Source of the DNA: CAZADH01 sp964483805
GTDB lineage: Bacteria > Muiribacteriota > Ozemobacteria > Ozemobacterales > Ozemobacteraceae
Length of the DNA stretch: 13,325 bases
Direction: 5' to 3'
Assembly (NCBI GenBank): GCA_964483805.1
Contig: CAZADH010000168.1
Span: 1 to 13,325 of the forward strand
The notes under the pieces are model-generated. The model was given only the letters and a program-made list of their open reading frames with translations. It was not told the origin of the DNA and searched no databases. A program made the translations under genes and the position numbers. Of the stretch, positions 6,848 through 13,325 are shown piece by piece. The first letter of the stretch is position 1; the number at the start of each line of letters is the position of its first letter.

Positions 6848-7405
6848 TCAGGGTGATCCCGTGGCCGTGGCCGAAGCCGTGACCGCTCCGGTGGGCGGCA
6901 ATACAACGTGTGACGGAACCTCGATCTGACCCGATACCCGGGGCATGAACTGCGGGCGATTGTGTTTCGTGATCCCCTTCAGCGTTCGCTCGGGGGCCGC
7001 GTTGACCACCGCCGTTTGCAGGTTGACGATGTCATTCTTGGGCACCGGCTTGCTGCCGGTGACCTTGATCAGGGTCGTCCAGACGTACCCCTTGGTTGGG
7101 CTGGTGATCAGCGTCCAGTTGCCGTCGTAGCCGCCGATCTCGACAGTCGTGCCGTTGGGCAGGCCACCCAGGCCCTTCGACTTGGTGTCGGGGCCCTCCC
7201 TCACCGCAGCACAGCCGTTGTACTCGGGCGTGTTCGGTACCCCGGCAATCATGCCGGTCGTCGGTTGATTGACCGTCCCGCCGTCGCCCTTGTCCGCGGT
7301 CGACACTTCGTCTTCGACGTCATCCTGCGCCGACAACGGCAGCGCCGCCGGCCCGGCCAGAATGACCATCAATACCAAGGCCAACCCGAGGTGCCAGTGT
7401 TTCAT
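6848..7405 (-). CDS. Secreted SH3-like domain protein
   Basis: A 185-residue protein with ATG 7405 preceded by GGAGG at 7 bases. A Sec signal peptide covers about 1-26 (LGLALVLMVILAGPAALPLSA|QDD). After an acidic/Gly/Thr-rich spacer, residues about 62-117 look like a bacterial SH3 (SH3b) domain: CAAVREGPDTKSKGLGGL, PNGTTVEIGGYDGNWTLI, TKGYVWTTLIKV. These match the VREGPSTSS...LPKGTKVEV...GW.KI...G+V pattern. The rest (118-185) is Pro/Val/Ala-rich and likely disordered. SH3b domains often bind peptidoglycan or protein partners outside the cytoplasm. It is the first gene of the operon with the three pseudopilin genes, so it may be a periplasmic partner of the pseudopilus or dock it to the wall; that role is inferred from position only. 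Confidence 0.82.
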   Translation of the reverse strand: MKHWHLGLALVLMVILAGPAALPLSAQDDVEDEVSTADKGDGGTVNQPTTGMIAGVPNTPEYNGCAAVREGPDTKSKGLGGLPNGTTVEIGGYDGNWTLITSPTKGYVWTTLIKVTGSKPVPKNDIVNLQTAVVNAAPERTLKGITKHNRPQFMPRVSGQIEVPSHVVLPPTGAVTASATATGSP

Positions 7406-7429
7406 GATCCCGCCTCCAATCGTGCGTCG

Positions 7430-7455
7430 GCAATATGCCGCGTATTGCTATTGTA
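7430..7455 (-). promoter_or_regulatory. Predicted -10 box and inverted repeat upstream of the SH3/K/I/J operon
   Basis: On the minus strand TACAAT (7455-7450) is a near-consensus -10 box. It is followed by an inverted repeat GCAATA-7-TATTGC (7430-7448) over the expected start point and early leader, 25 bases before the ATG. No convincing -35 box is present at 16-18 bases, so activation by another factor is possible. The repeat could be an operator or a short RNA hairpin. Confidence 0.4.
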
Positions 7456-7674
7456 TCACGTGCGTTGCATCGCACCCAGAGCAACCAGGTCATCACGCAC
7501 GGTGAGTTTGTTCTTCGCGCGAAGTTCGCAGTTGGCCAAGTCTGGCATGCACTGGGCTTTGCAAAGGAGGACTAATCTACGTGGGTCATCTTTGTCCCGG
7601 CCTCGCGCCATGAGTCGTGGTTTCGCTGGGGCGTGGGCGGTCATCGGATGGTCATCGGTGTGCATGTCGTTGGG

Positions 7675-10600
7675 TCAATAGAGGCGCACCAGGCTGGCAC
7701 GCGCCGGCGTGGTCTTGCCCGGAATCGGTTTGATTCGGGCGCGGAACGGGTCGCCGACCTTGAACGGCGCCGGTGTGGGCACCGGGTGGGTCACGAGGAT
7801 CGGTTCGGATTCGCGATCACCGATGACCACGACCGCCCCGAACTCGACCCGCTGGATGACGCCCTGGATCGTCCGTGAACCATCGATGCCCACCGGCGGC
7901 ACCGTGGGAACGCCCGGTTTCGGGGCCGCCGCGGGCCGCACCGGAACCGGCGCCTGGGGCTCGCTCGCGGGCGCGAACAACTGTCCAAGCAGGTAGACGA
8001 CAAACACCGTGGCCGCGAACATGACCGTCGGTCGCTGCAGCCATTCCTGAAAACTCGTGCGGCGTGCTGTGGTTGCCACGGCACCCTGGGCCCGACGTGC
8101 CTCACGCACCTTGTTGACGTTGGCGACGGCGTAAGATGGTCGCGACTCCTGCCGCGTCTTCTCGGCCGCGACCGCCTGTTTGACCTGGGCCACGACGTCG
8201 GTCGCGGCCCGGTTGGTCGTGGTGGCCAGTGTCGCCGCGGCGGCACCGATCAGGGTTTCGATCGCGGCCCGGCGTTCCGTGCTCGCTTCCTCGGCAGCGA
8301 TGGCAATCTGGCGCAGCAGGGCATCATCACTGCGCGGTTGCAGAATGGCCGCGATCTGGGCCACATTCTCGGCGTGGGGCGTGCGGACCAGCGTGGCGAC
8401 CAGCAGATCGCGCACCGCCGGAAAATCGAGTTGTCCGGCCGCGAAGATCGCGGCGGCTTGCTGTCCCGGTTTCGGTGAACCCATCATCTGTTCGAGGCGG
8501 GCCAACGCCCCAGCCTTGTCAATGCGGGCAAAGGCAGCGATCGCGGCGGCTTTCACGCCGTCGTTCGCATGTTGCAGCAACTTGGGCAGATGCGCGGCGA
8601 GCGCGTCGGGGTCGTGCCGATCGAGGGCGGCAATGCCGGCGAGGACAACGGCCGGAGCCGCATCGGCCAACGCCTCGCGGGCAATGGCTCCGACACCGTC
8701 GATGCCGCAGCGGGCAAACGCCTGCACCCAGGCGGTGCGTTCCTCGGTGTCGGCTTGCTTGTAGACCGCCTCATAGCGTCGACCCACGGCGGCCAACCCC
8801 TCGGCGTCGATGGTGGTCAGACGCCGACAGCGGTCGGCCCGTTCGCAAGTCAACAGGTCGCCACCCTTGGTTGCCGGCGCGTCGATGGATATTGCCAATG
8901 TATTGCAGACTCGCAGCAGGACGGTCTGCAGTTCCGCGTTGGTCTCGCGGGCAAGCTGTGTTTGCAAGAGATCGCCTGCCGCCGGCTGCCCGGCCTGGGC
9001 CAGACCGGTCAGCCGGGCGATTGCATCGCCGCGCACCGCGACGTCGCTGCTACTCAGCGTTGCCTGCAAGTGGGCGAACTCCTGCGCGTGGCGCCGGCGC
9101 TGCACCACCTGCCCCAATTCTGCGACGAACTCGGCGGCGGTCTGGTTGATGAGGCCACTCTGGGCCAGTGCCTCGACGACACCGGCGAGGATGCGGCGAA
9201 ACACCTCGCGCCGCTGCCCGCCGCTGGCCTCGATGGCCTCGAGCAGATGGAGCGGCGATTCGGGGGTCGGGTTGATCAGAAACAACGCACCGGCGAGCTG
9301 GAGCAACGTCGCATCGTTGGTGCGACTCAGGAACTGCAGAAGAAGCGGACCGATCTTCTCGAACGGCAGAAAATGCGCGTGGAACAGGGCGGCGCGGGCC
9401 GAGGCCGCGTCCCCATTGAGCAGGGCGTCGGCGAAATGTTCCAGTGCCGTCGTGGCGTCAAACTTGTACAAGACGCGGATGGCACGCGAGCGCAAACCCT
9501 GACTGGGACTGGCCAACAGAGAGACGAGCAGTTCGTCGCGCAACATCTCGGGTGCCAGCCGCTCGAGCGCTTCGATGGCCGCGAGCTGCATGTGGGCGTC
9601 GTCACGCCTGGCGCAATCGGCGACACTCCCGATGTCGGCTGGCCCGCCGTGCATCTTGGCGAGGCGCAGCACAAAGGGTAGCAGCGGTGTCGACCAGGTC
9701 GACCATCCTGCCGTTTGCAGCGTCGCCCACACCGCGGGACCGGCCTCGCGCGAGCAATACTCGAGCAATATGGCGATGGCGCACTCGTCGCGGTCTCGTG
9801 CTGCCAATAACTCGCGCAATCGCAGCGTCGCCGCTGTCGCATCCATACGTTGTACAACACTCTCGCGCGTCGCCCGTTCGATCACCTGCAGATGCAGGCG
9901 CACCGCCGGATCCGCTGTCGCAGCGATACGCCGCGCCAACTCGGCCTCGGCGCCGGGTGGGGCGGGTTGTGCCTGCATCCGCCGCAGAGCTGCGAAACGC
10001 AAAGCGCCGTCGTCCGCCGGACAGTCATCGAAGTCACGGAAGAACTCGGCAATGGCGCTGGTGTCTGGGCCCGGTTCAGGCCCGGCGTCGTTGTCCGGTC
10101 CCGGTTGACTCGCTGGGGTGACCGCGGAGGGCGTTGCCGATGGTGGCGGCGCCCCGGTAAGGTTGGCGATCACCTTTCGCGCCGCCGGTCCCACGGTCGG
10201 CGCCAGTGCCGCCAACCGGTCGCGCAACCCGTCACCAAGATTCGCGGCCAACAGGTCGGCAAGGTGTCGCAACACTTCGCCATCCTGCTCGCGGCGCAAC
10301 ACGCGCAGCAGCAACTCCTGGGTTGCGATGAAATCGATCTGGCCGGCGGCAAGCAGGCCGGTGGTGCGTTGCACCGGCGCCGGGGCGTGCAGCAGTTGTC
10401 CGACGATGGCGAGCGCTTTCTGTTTGTCGTGGTGGGCGACGCCGCGCACGATGGTCACGACCATCTCGGCGGGCAAGGCCTCGAGTCGGGCGGGAACCAC
10501 GGCAAGTGCAACCTCAGGGGCTCGTTCACTCAGCAGGTCGAACGCGGCCATCCACAGTTCCGTGGCTTCGGTGCCGGGGCCGCGTCGGTTGGCCAGGTTC

Positions 10601-11577
10601 TCGACCACGGTTTGCGCCGAGGGCAAGAGATCGGCATCGCCAAACCTTGCCGCTGCGCGCAGGAGCGCGGCCTGTTCTGCAATCGACGCGCTGGCAAAGG
10701 CCGGCAACAACACGGCACGGTGGCTGCTCCACGCGTCCGCGTCAATCCGGTCGAGCCAGGTCACACGCGCGGGACCCGGCGCGGGCAAAGCACAGATTCC
10801 TTCCGTTGTCTCCGCCAGCGCCGCGTCGATCATGGGCCCGAATTCGTTTCCCCGGGCTGCGGTGCGCCACGATTCGAGCAAGACCCGCGCTTCACGCAAT
10901 CCACTGCGCATCAACTCCCCGAGCTTGCGTACGGCCAGCAATCGGTCACTCTGCTCGGCCGATTGCCAGAGCGTCCGGCAGCGCTCGATGATCGACCGCC
11001 CGCGTCGTTCCATGATGCGGCGCTTGAGGTCGGCGACAAACTCTCCGTGCGTCTGCGCGATGAGCTGTGCCTCGACCAGGGCCTGGACCACCCCCGACAA
11101 CGTGGTTTGCAGCAACGCTCGCTTCTCGGAACCACTGGCCTCGATGATGTCAAATAACTGCAGCGGGGTGTCCGGGTGCGGATTTGACAACAGCAGCCAA
11201 CTCGCCTGCGTCAGGAGTTCGGACCGGGATTCGGTCGCCAGCATGCGCATGACTGCCGGTTCGATCGTGGCAAACGGCAGGAAGTTGGCCAACGCCAGCG
11301 CCGCCGACCGAATCTCGGCCGCGGGCGAGAAGAGCATGGCGTCAAACCGTCGCTGTGCTTCAATCGGGCTCAGGCGCACAAGAACGCGGATCGCGCGCGA
11401 GCGGATCTGCGGGTCGGCGTGGCGCAACCGCGGTTCGAGTGCCTCGGGAAGCAACGCCCGGTCGGTCTCGGACAGCGCATCGAACAGGCGTGGCAGCGCT
11501 TGCGGATCGCCGGCATCGATGACTGAGACAAGCGACGAGAGGGGTCCAGAGAGCGACGGGGTCGCTTGCGCTATCAT
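7675..11577 (-). CDS. Large HEAT-repeat protein with C-terminal membrane anchor
   Basis: A protein of 1300 residues from ATG 11577 (GAGG 9 bases upstream). The frame is open back to 11775, but that stretch runs antisense into the neighbouring gene and lacks a ribosome site. Most of the protein is helical HEAT-type repeats with signatures such as DPQIRSRAIRVLVRLS (55-70), GLRSRAIRVLYKFD (694-707) and HANDGVKAAAIAAFARID (1003-1020). Two homologous arms (about 10-475 and 655-1115) are joined by a Pro-rich linker (476-506). A lysine/arginine-rich stretch (about 1134-1182) precedes one membrane span (about 1184-1202), a Pro-rich spacer, and a small beta-rich C-terminal domain (about 1236-1300; RTIQGVIQRVEFGAVVVIGD...FKVGDPFRARIKPI). 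By the positive-inside rule the HEAT arms are cytoplasmic and the tail is outside. HEAT arrays are protein-binding scaffolds. No catalytic motif is visible and the partner is unknown. Confidence 0.85.
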   Translation of the reverse strand: MIAQATPSLSGPLSSLVSVIDAGDPQALPRLFDALSETDRALLPEALEPRLRHADPQIRSRAIRVLVRLSPIEAQRRFDAMLFSPAAEIRSAALALANFLPFATIEPAVMRMLATESRSELLTQASWLLLSNPHPDTPLQLFDIIEASGSEKRALLQTTLSGVVQALVEAQLIAQTHGEFVADLKRRIMERRGRSIIERCRTLWQSAEQSDRLLAVRKLGELMRSGLREARVLLESWRTAARGNEFGPMIDAALAETTEGICALPAPGPARVTWLDRIDADAWSSHRAVLLPAFASASIAEQAALLRAAARFGDADLLPSAQTVVENLANRRGPGTEATELWMAAFDLLSERAPEVALAVVPARLEALPAEMVVTIVRGVAHHDKQKALAIVGQLLHAPAPVQRTTGLLAAGQIDFIATQELLLRVLRREQDGEVLRHLADLLAANLGDGLRDRLAALAPTVGPAARKVIANLTGAPPPSATPSAVTPASQPGPDNDAGPEPGPDTSAIAEFFRDFDDCPADDGALRFAALRRMQAQPAPPGAEAELARRIAATADPAVRLHLQVIERATRESVVQRMDATAATLRLRELLAARDRDECAIAILLEYCSREAGPAVWATLQTAGWSTWSTPLLPFVLRLAKMHGGPADIGSVADCARRDDAHMQLAAIEALERLAPEMLRDELLVSLLASPSQGLRSRAIRVLYKFDATTALEHFADALLNGDAASARAALFHAHFLPFEKIGPLLLQFLSRTNDATLLQLAGALFLINPTPESPLHLLEAIEASGGQRREVFRRILAGVVEALAQSGLINQTAAEFVAELGQVVQRRRHAQEFAHLQATLSSSDVAVRGDAIARLTGLAQAGQPAAGDLLQTQLARETNAELQTVLLRVCNTLAISIDAPATKGGDLLTCERADRCRRLTTIDAEGLAAVGRRYEAVYKQADTEERTAWVQAFARCGIDGVGAIAREALADAAPAVVLAGIAALDRHDPDALAAHLPKLLQHANDGVKAAAIAAFARIDKAGALARLEQMMGSPKPGQQAAAIFAAGQLDFPAVRDLLVATLVRTPHAENVAQIAAILQPRSDDALLRQIAIAAEEASTERRAAIETLIGAAAATLATTTNRAATDVVAQVKQAVAAEKTRQESRPSYAVANVNKVREARRAQGAVATTARRTSFQEWLQRPTVMFAATVFVVYLLGQLFAPASEPQAPVPVRPAAAPKPGVPTVPPVGIDGSRTIQGVIQRVEFGAVVVIGDRESEPILVTHPVPTPAPFKVGDPFRARIKPIPGKTTPARASLVRLY

Positions 11578-11732
11578 CGTAATCTGCCTCAACAAGTCGC
11601 TGCGGATTGACGGTCGTAGATCGTGTGTCGCGCGGATCAACCACGCTGATGTGTCGAAAAAGAGGTTTCCGGCATGATAACATAACGACTGTGACAACGA
11701 CCGCATCGACCCGTTGATCAGAGGAACCGCCA
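11578..11732. promoter_or_regulatory. Divergent intergenic region between HEAT and GspG-like genes
   Basis: These 155 bases separate the divergent HEAT gene (minus) and GspG-like gene (plus). An AT-rich core (ATGATAACATAACGA, 11675-11689) contains candidate -10 elements for both strands, including TATCAT/TATGTT on the minus strand. A TTGTCA -35-like box on the minus strand (11697-11692) is not correctly spaced from them. I cannot fix either promoter. GAGGAA at 11721-11726 is the ribosome site of the plus-strand gene. Confidence 0.4.
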
Positions 11733-12215
11733 GTGTCAATCGACGAAAACCGCATTGAACCCGAAATCGAGCCACCGCAGCGCCACAAAGACGACTTCGA
11801 GATTCTCACGTTCTCGAACTTCTTTCGGGTGGGTTGTCTGGTGTTCCTGGGACTCTTCCTGTTCGCCCTGATTCGCCCCGGATTCACCGGCGCGCGCATT
11901 CAGGCCCGCGAGCGAGCGTGCTACGCGAACATGCGCGTGATCATGTCGGCGATCGAGCAATACAACCTCGACTGGCCGCGCACGATTTCGTTCTCGCCCC
12001 AACCTGCGCCCATTCCGAAGTTGGTCCGCAGTCAGTATCTGAAGACCCCGCCGACCTGCCCGCTTTCACCGGGTGCTGGCAACGCATACCGACTTGCGCC
12101 CAAGTTTGGCAGCGGCGGTGGTCCCAGGCTCGATCAAGACGTCACGGTGGGTGAAGCCGCACCCGGTCCGGACGACGGCGTGGTGGTCTGCCCGGATCAC
12201 GGGACCGTCGACTGA
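11733..12215 (+). CDS. Membrane-anchored GspG-like protein lacking a prepilin signal
   Basis: A 160-residue protein with GTG start at 11733, supported by GAGGAA 6 bases upstream. Residues 1-28 are acidic and cytoplasmic-looking; about 30-48 form one membrane span (FFRVGCLVFLGLFLFALI). The following part matches the post-helix region of major pseudopilins: ARIQARERACYANMRVIMSAIEQYNLD (54-80), then SQYLKTPPTCPLS (100-112), GNAYRL and a C-terminal CPDHG. GspG-type proteins have the same order (RAR..A.C..NLR.IE.AI..Y..D, YLK..P.CP, Y). The N-terminal G|FTLIE prepilin motif is absent, so it should stay anchored instead of being processed and assembled. It is divergent from the HEAT gene and ends 6 bases from the convergent CPBP gene. 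Its role is unknown; it could be a decoy or adaptor derived from a pseudopilin. Confidence 0.82.
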   Translation: MSIDENRIEPEIEPPQRHKDDFEILTFSNFFRVGCLVFLGLFLFALIRPGFTGARIQARERACYANMRVIMSAIEQYNLDWPRTISFSPQPAPIPKLVRSQYLKTPPTCPLSPGAGNAYRLAPKFGSGGGPRLDQDVTVGEAAPGPDDGVVVCPDHGTVD

Positions 12216-12221
12216 CAAAAC

Positions 12222-13139
12222 CTATCTGACGACCAGTGCGACGTTGGCCCAGATGGCGGTGGTGATCAAAAAGTGGAGCATCGTCGAAACGCCAATGCCA
12301 CGGGTATCCTGGGTGGCGCGGCCGAGCAACCAACCGATGCCCAGATACATCACCAGTCGACCAATCTCGGGGCCGGCGGCGGCGAGCGTCCACTCCGGAA
12401 TGCACGAATAGTGGATCACCGAGAACAGGGCCGCTTGAAACCAGTTGGCCGCCGACGGAGAAAGTCGCGTGGCGAGGGACGCCAGTAGAATTCCGCGAAA
12501 GACGAGCTCCTCGATCAGCGAATTGTTGAATCCGCCGATCGCCATGCCGGCGAATTTGCTCCAGTTTGTGACCGGTATCGACTGTTGGCCCCGCAAAATC
12601 ACGCCAACGGCGCCCAGCGCCACGATCATAGCGCCAATGCGCCCGAGCACCCGTTGCCAGGTCATCGGCTCAGGACCCCCAAGAATCTGCGTGGTGGCGC
12701 CGAGATCGCCGATGCGGAGGTAATGCGGTCGGCCCTCGCTGTAGAACCAGGAAACGCACCAAAACAGCAATACAATAGCAATATACTGGTAGCTGCGATC
12801 GATCCAGTAACCGTTGACCTGCTCACCGAACGGTCGCCAGGCCGAGGTGGCATCAGGCAGCGGGATTTGCAGGATCACCGTGGCGAAGACGATTTCCATG
12901 AAGCCGTAACAGGTGAACAGTGCCGAGACATGGGCCGCGACCCACTCGATTTGCTGTCGGCGCAGCCCCCAGGCGAAAAGCGCCAGAGCGGCACAGACGA
13001 TGCCGGCGATGAAAAACGGCGATGGTCCGAAGAAATACGGGGGGCGCGCACCGACGAAACGAAAGATGAAAGCCAACAGCAGGGCCGGGGCGGCGATCAG
13101 GACAAAATGCACGTTTCGCAATGAATCTCGCGTTTGCAT
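12222..13139 (-). CDS. CPBP-family intramembrane metalloprotease
   Basis: A protein of 305 residues from ATG 13139 with multiple membrane spans. The three CPBP (Abi/CAAX-protease-like) motifs appear in order: EELVFRG (Glu210-Glu211, Arg215), FSVIH (Phe239, His243) and a final His289 in LHFLITT. In the usual third motif the fourth residue after His is Asn or Asp; here it is Thr293. The family includes Rce1-like proteases and bacterial self-immunity or stress proteins; substrates are mostly unknown. The start is uncertain: an in-frame TTG at 13157 has AAGG 9 bases upstream, while the ATG at 13139 has only a weak GGGA. The gene is convergent with the GspG-like gene and has no visible terminator between them. 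Confidence 0.88.
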   Translation of the reverse strand: MQTRDSLRNVHFVLIAAPALLLAFIFRFVGARPPYFFGPSPFFIAGIVCAALALFAWGLRRQQIEWVAAHVSALFTCYGFMEIVFATVILQIPLPDATSAWRPFGEQVNGYWIDRSYQYIAIVLLFWCVSWFYSEGRPHYLRIGDLGATTQILGGPEPMTWQRVLGRIGAMIVALGAVGVILRGQQSIPVTNWSKFAGMAIGGFNNSLIEELVFRGILLASLATRLSPSAANWFQAALFSVIHYSCIPEWTLAAAGPEIGRLVMYLGIGWLLGRATQDTRGIGVSTMLHFLITTAIWANVALVVR

Positions 13140-13289
13140 GCGCTGATGATCCCACAACCGCCAGGCCTTTTCAAACTGTGCCTCATGCGCGAAGAGCGGG
13201 ATCGATTTGTCTGTGTTTGGCGAGTCTCGGTGTTCCTGGTTTCAGATGGGCGGCCAAAAAATACAAAGTGAATACTCGGGTTAAAGGGC

Positions 13290-13321
13290 GATTCCCCCAA
13301 ACCTAACGGTTTGAGGGAATC
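13290..13321. repeat. 14-bp hairpin near window end
   Basis: An inverted repeat GATTCCCCCAAACC/GGTTTGAGGGAATC with loop TAAC pairs over 14 positions with one C-A mismatch. It lies upstream of the CPBP gene. It may be the terminator of a plus-facing or minus-facing gene beyond the window or one unit of a palindromic repeat family. No T-tract is visible within the available bases. Confidence 0.55.
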
Positions 13322-13325
13322 AAGA

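Noticed and set aside
7456..7665. 69-codon minus-strand frame between the SH3 and HEAT genes
   Set aside because: It has no ribosome site, no recognisable domain, and it overlaps the predicted promoter of the SH3 gene at its end. It could be a gene remnant, but I cannot support it as a gene.
10118..11677. 519-codon open frame on the plus strand
   Set aside because: It is antisense to the HEAT-repeat gene and very rich in Ser/Arg/Ala. The opposite strand encodes a coherent repeat protein, so this is a shadow frame. The same holds for 8229-9149, 8569-9681 and 9850-11157.
11578..11775. 66-residue N-terminal extension of the HEAT protein
   Set aside because: It would overlap the divergent GspG-like gene, shows no HEAT pattern, and has no ribosome site. 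ATG 11577 has GAGG at suitable spacing.
7443..12783. Exact 14-base inverted match TATTGCTATTGTAT (7443-7456 against 12770-12783)
   Set aside because: A single 14-base match is expected by chance in about 13 kb searched on both strands, and one copy lies in the coding sequence of the CPBP protease.
1..13325. tRNA, rRNA, CRISPR array, insertion sequence or transposase
   Set aside because: I found no cloverleaf-like sequence, conserved rRNA segment, regularly spaced repeat or transposase-like protein on either strand.

Overview
The window is GC-rich, densely coded bacterial DNA with Sec-type signal peptides, single-span membrane proteins and at least five proteins built like type IV pilus/type II secretion (pseudo)pilins. 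The mix of tandem TIM44/zinc-ribbon modules, HEAT-repeat giants, a GspG-like C-terminal motif ending in CPDHG and many minor pseudopilins reminds me of Candidatus Riflebacteria/Ozemobacteria or Planctomycetota. No marker gene is present, so the taxonomy is only a guess. A run of 10 Ns at 313-322 shows that this is a scaffolded draft assembly.

Layout. (1) 1-775, plus: the 3' part of a zinc-ribbon/TIM44-like protein, interrupted by the assembly gap. (2) 813-2098, minus: a two-gene operon of a GspI/PilV-like and a GspJ/PilW-like pseudopilin. (3) 2243-3334, plus: a secreted CHAP/NlpC-like amidase with a Gly/Ser linker and a hydrophobic tail, transcribed divergently from (2). (4) 3490-3527: a strong 13-bp hairpin between convergent units. 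(5) 7405 down to 3548, minus: a four-gene operon of a secreted SH3-like protein, a 742-residue GspK/PilX-like protein, a second GspI-like and a second GspJ-like protein; the last three are joined by ATGA overlaps. (6) 7675-11577, minus: a 1300-residue HEAT-repeat membrane protein made of two homologous halves. (7) 11733-12215, plus: a membrane-anchored GspG-like protein without a prepilin-peptidase site. (8) 12222-13139, minus: a CPBP-family intramembrane protease. (9) 13290-13321: a hairpin at the window edge.

How they may work together. In type II secretion the minor pseudopilins I, J and K form the tip of the pseudopilus. Here one operon encodes a K-I-J set preceded by a periplasmic SH3-like protein, and a second I-J pair sits beside a secreted peptidoglycan-hydrolase-like enzyme. 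The simplest reading is a lineage-specific pseudopilus tip system with two alternative I-J modules and accessory cell-wall proteins. The core machinery (secretin, ATPase, inner-membrane platform, major pilin, prepilin peptidase) is not in the window. The roles of the HEAT protein, the GspG-like protein and the CPBP protease in this system are unknown; they are linked only by proximity.
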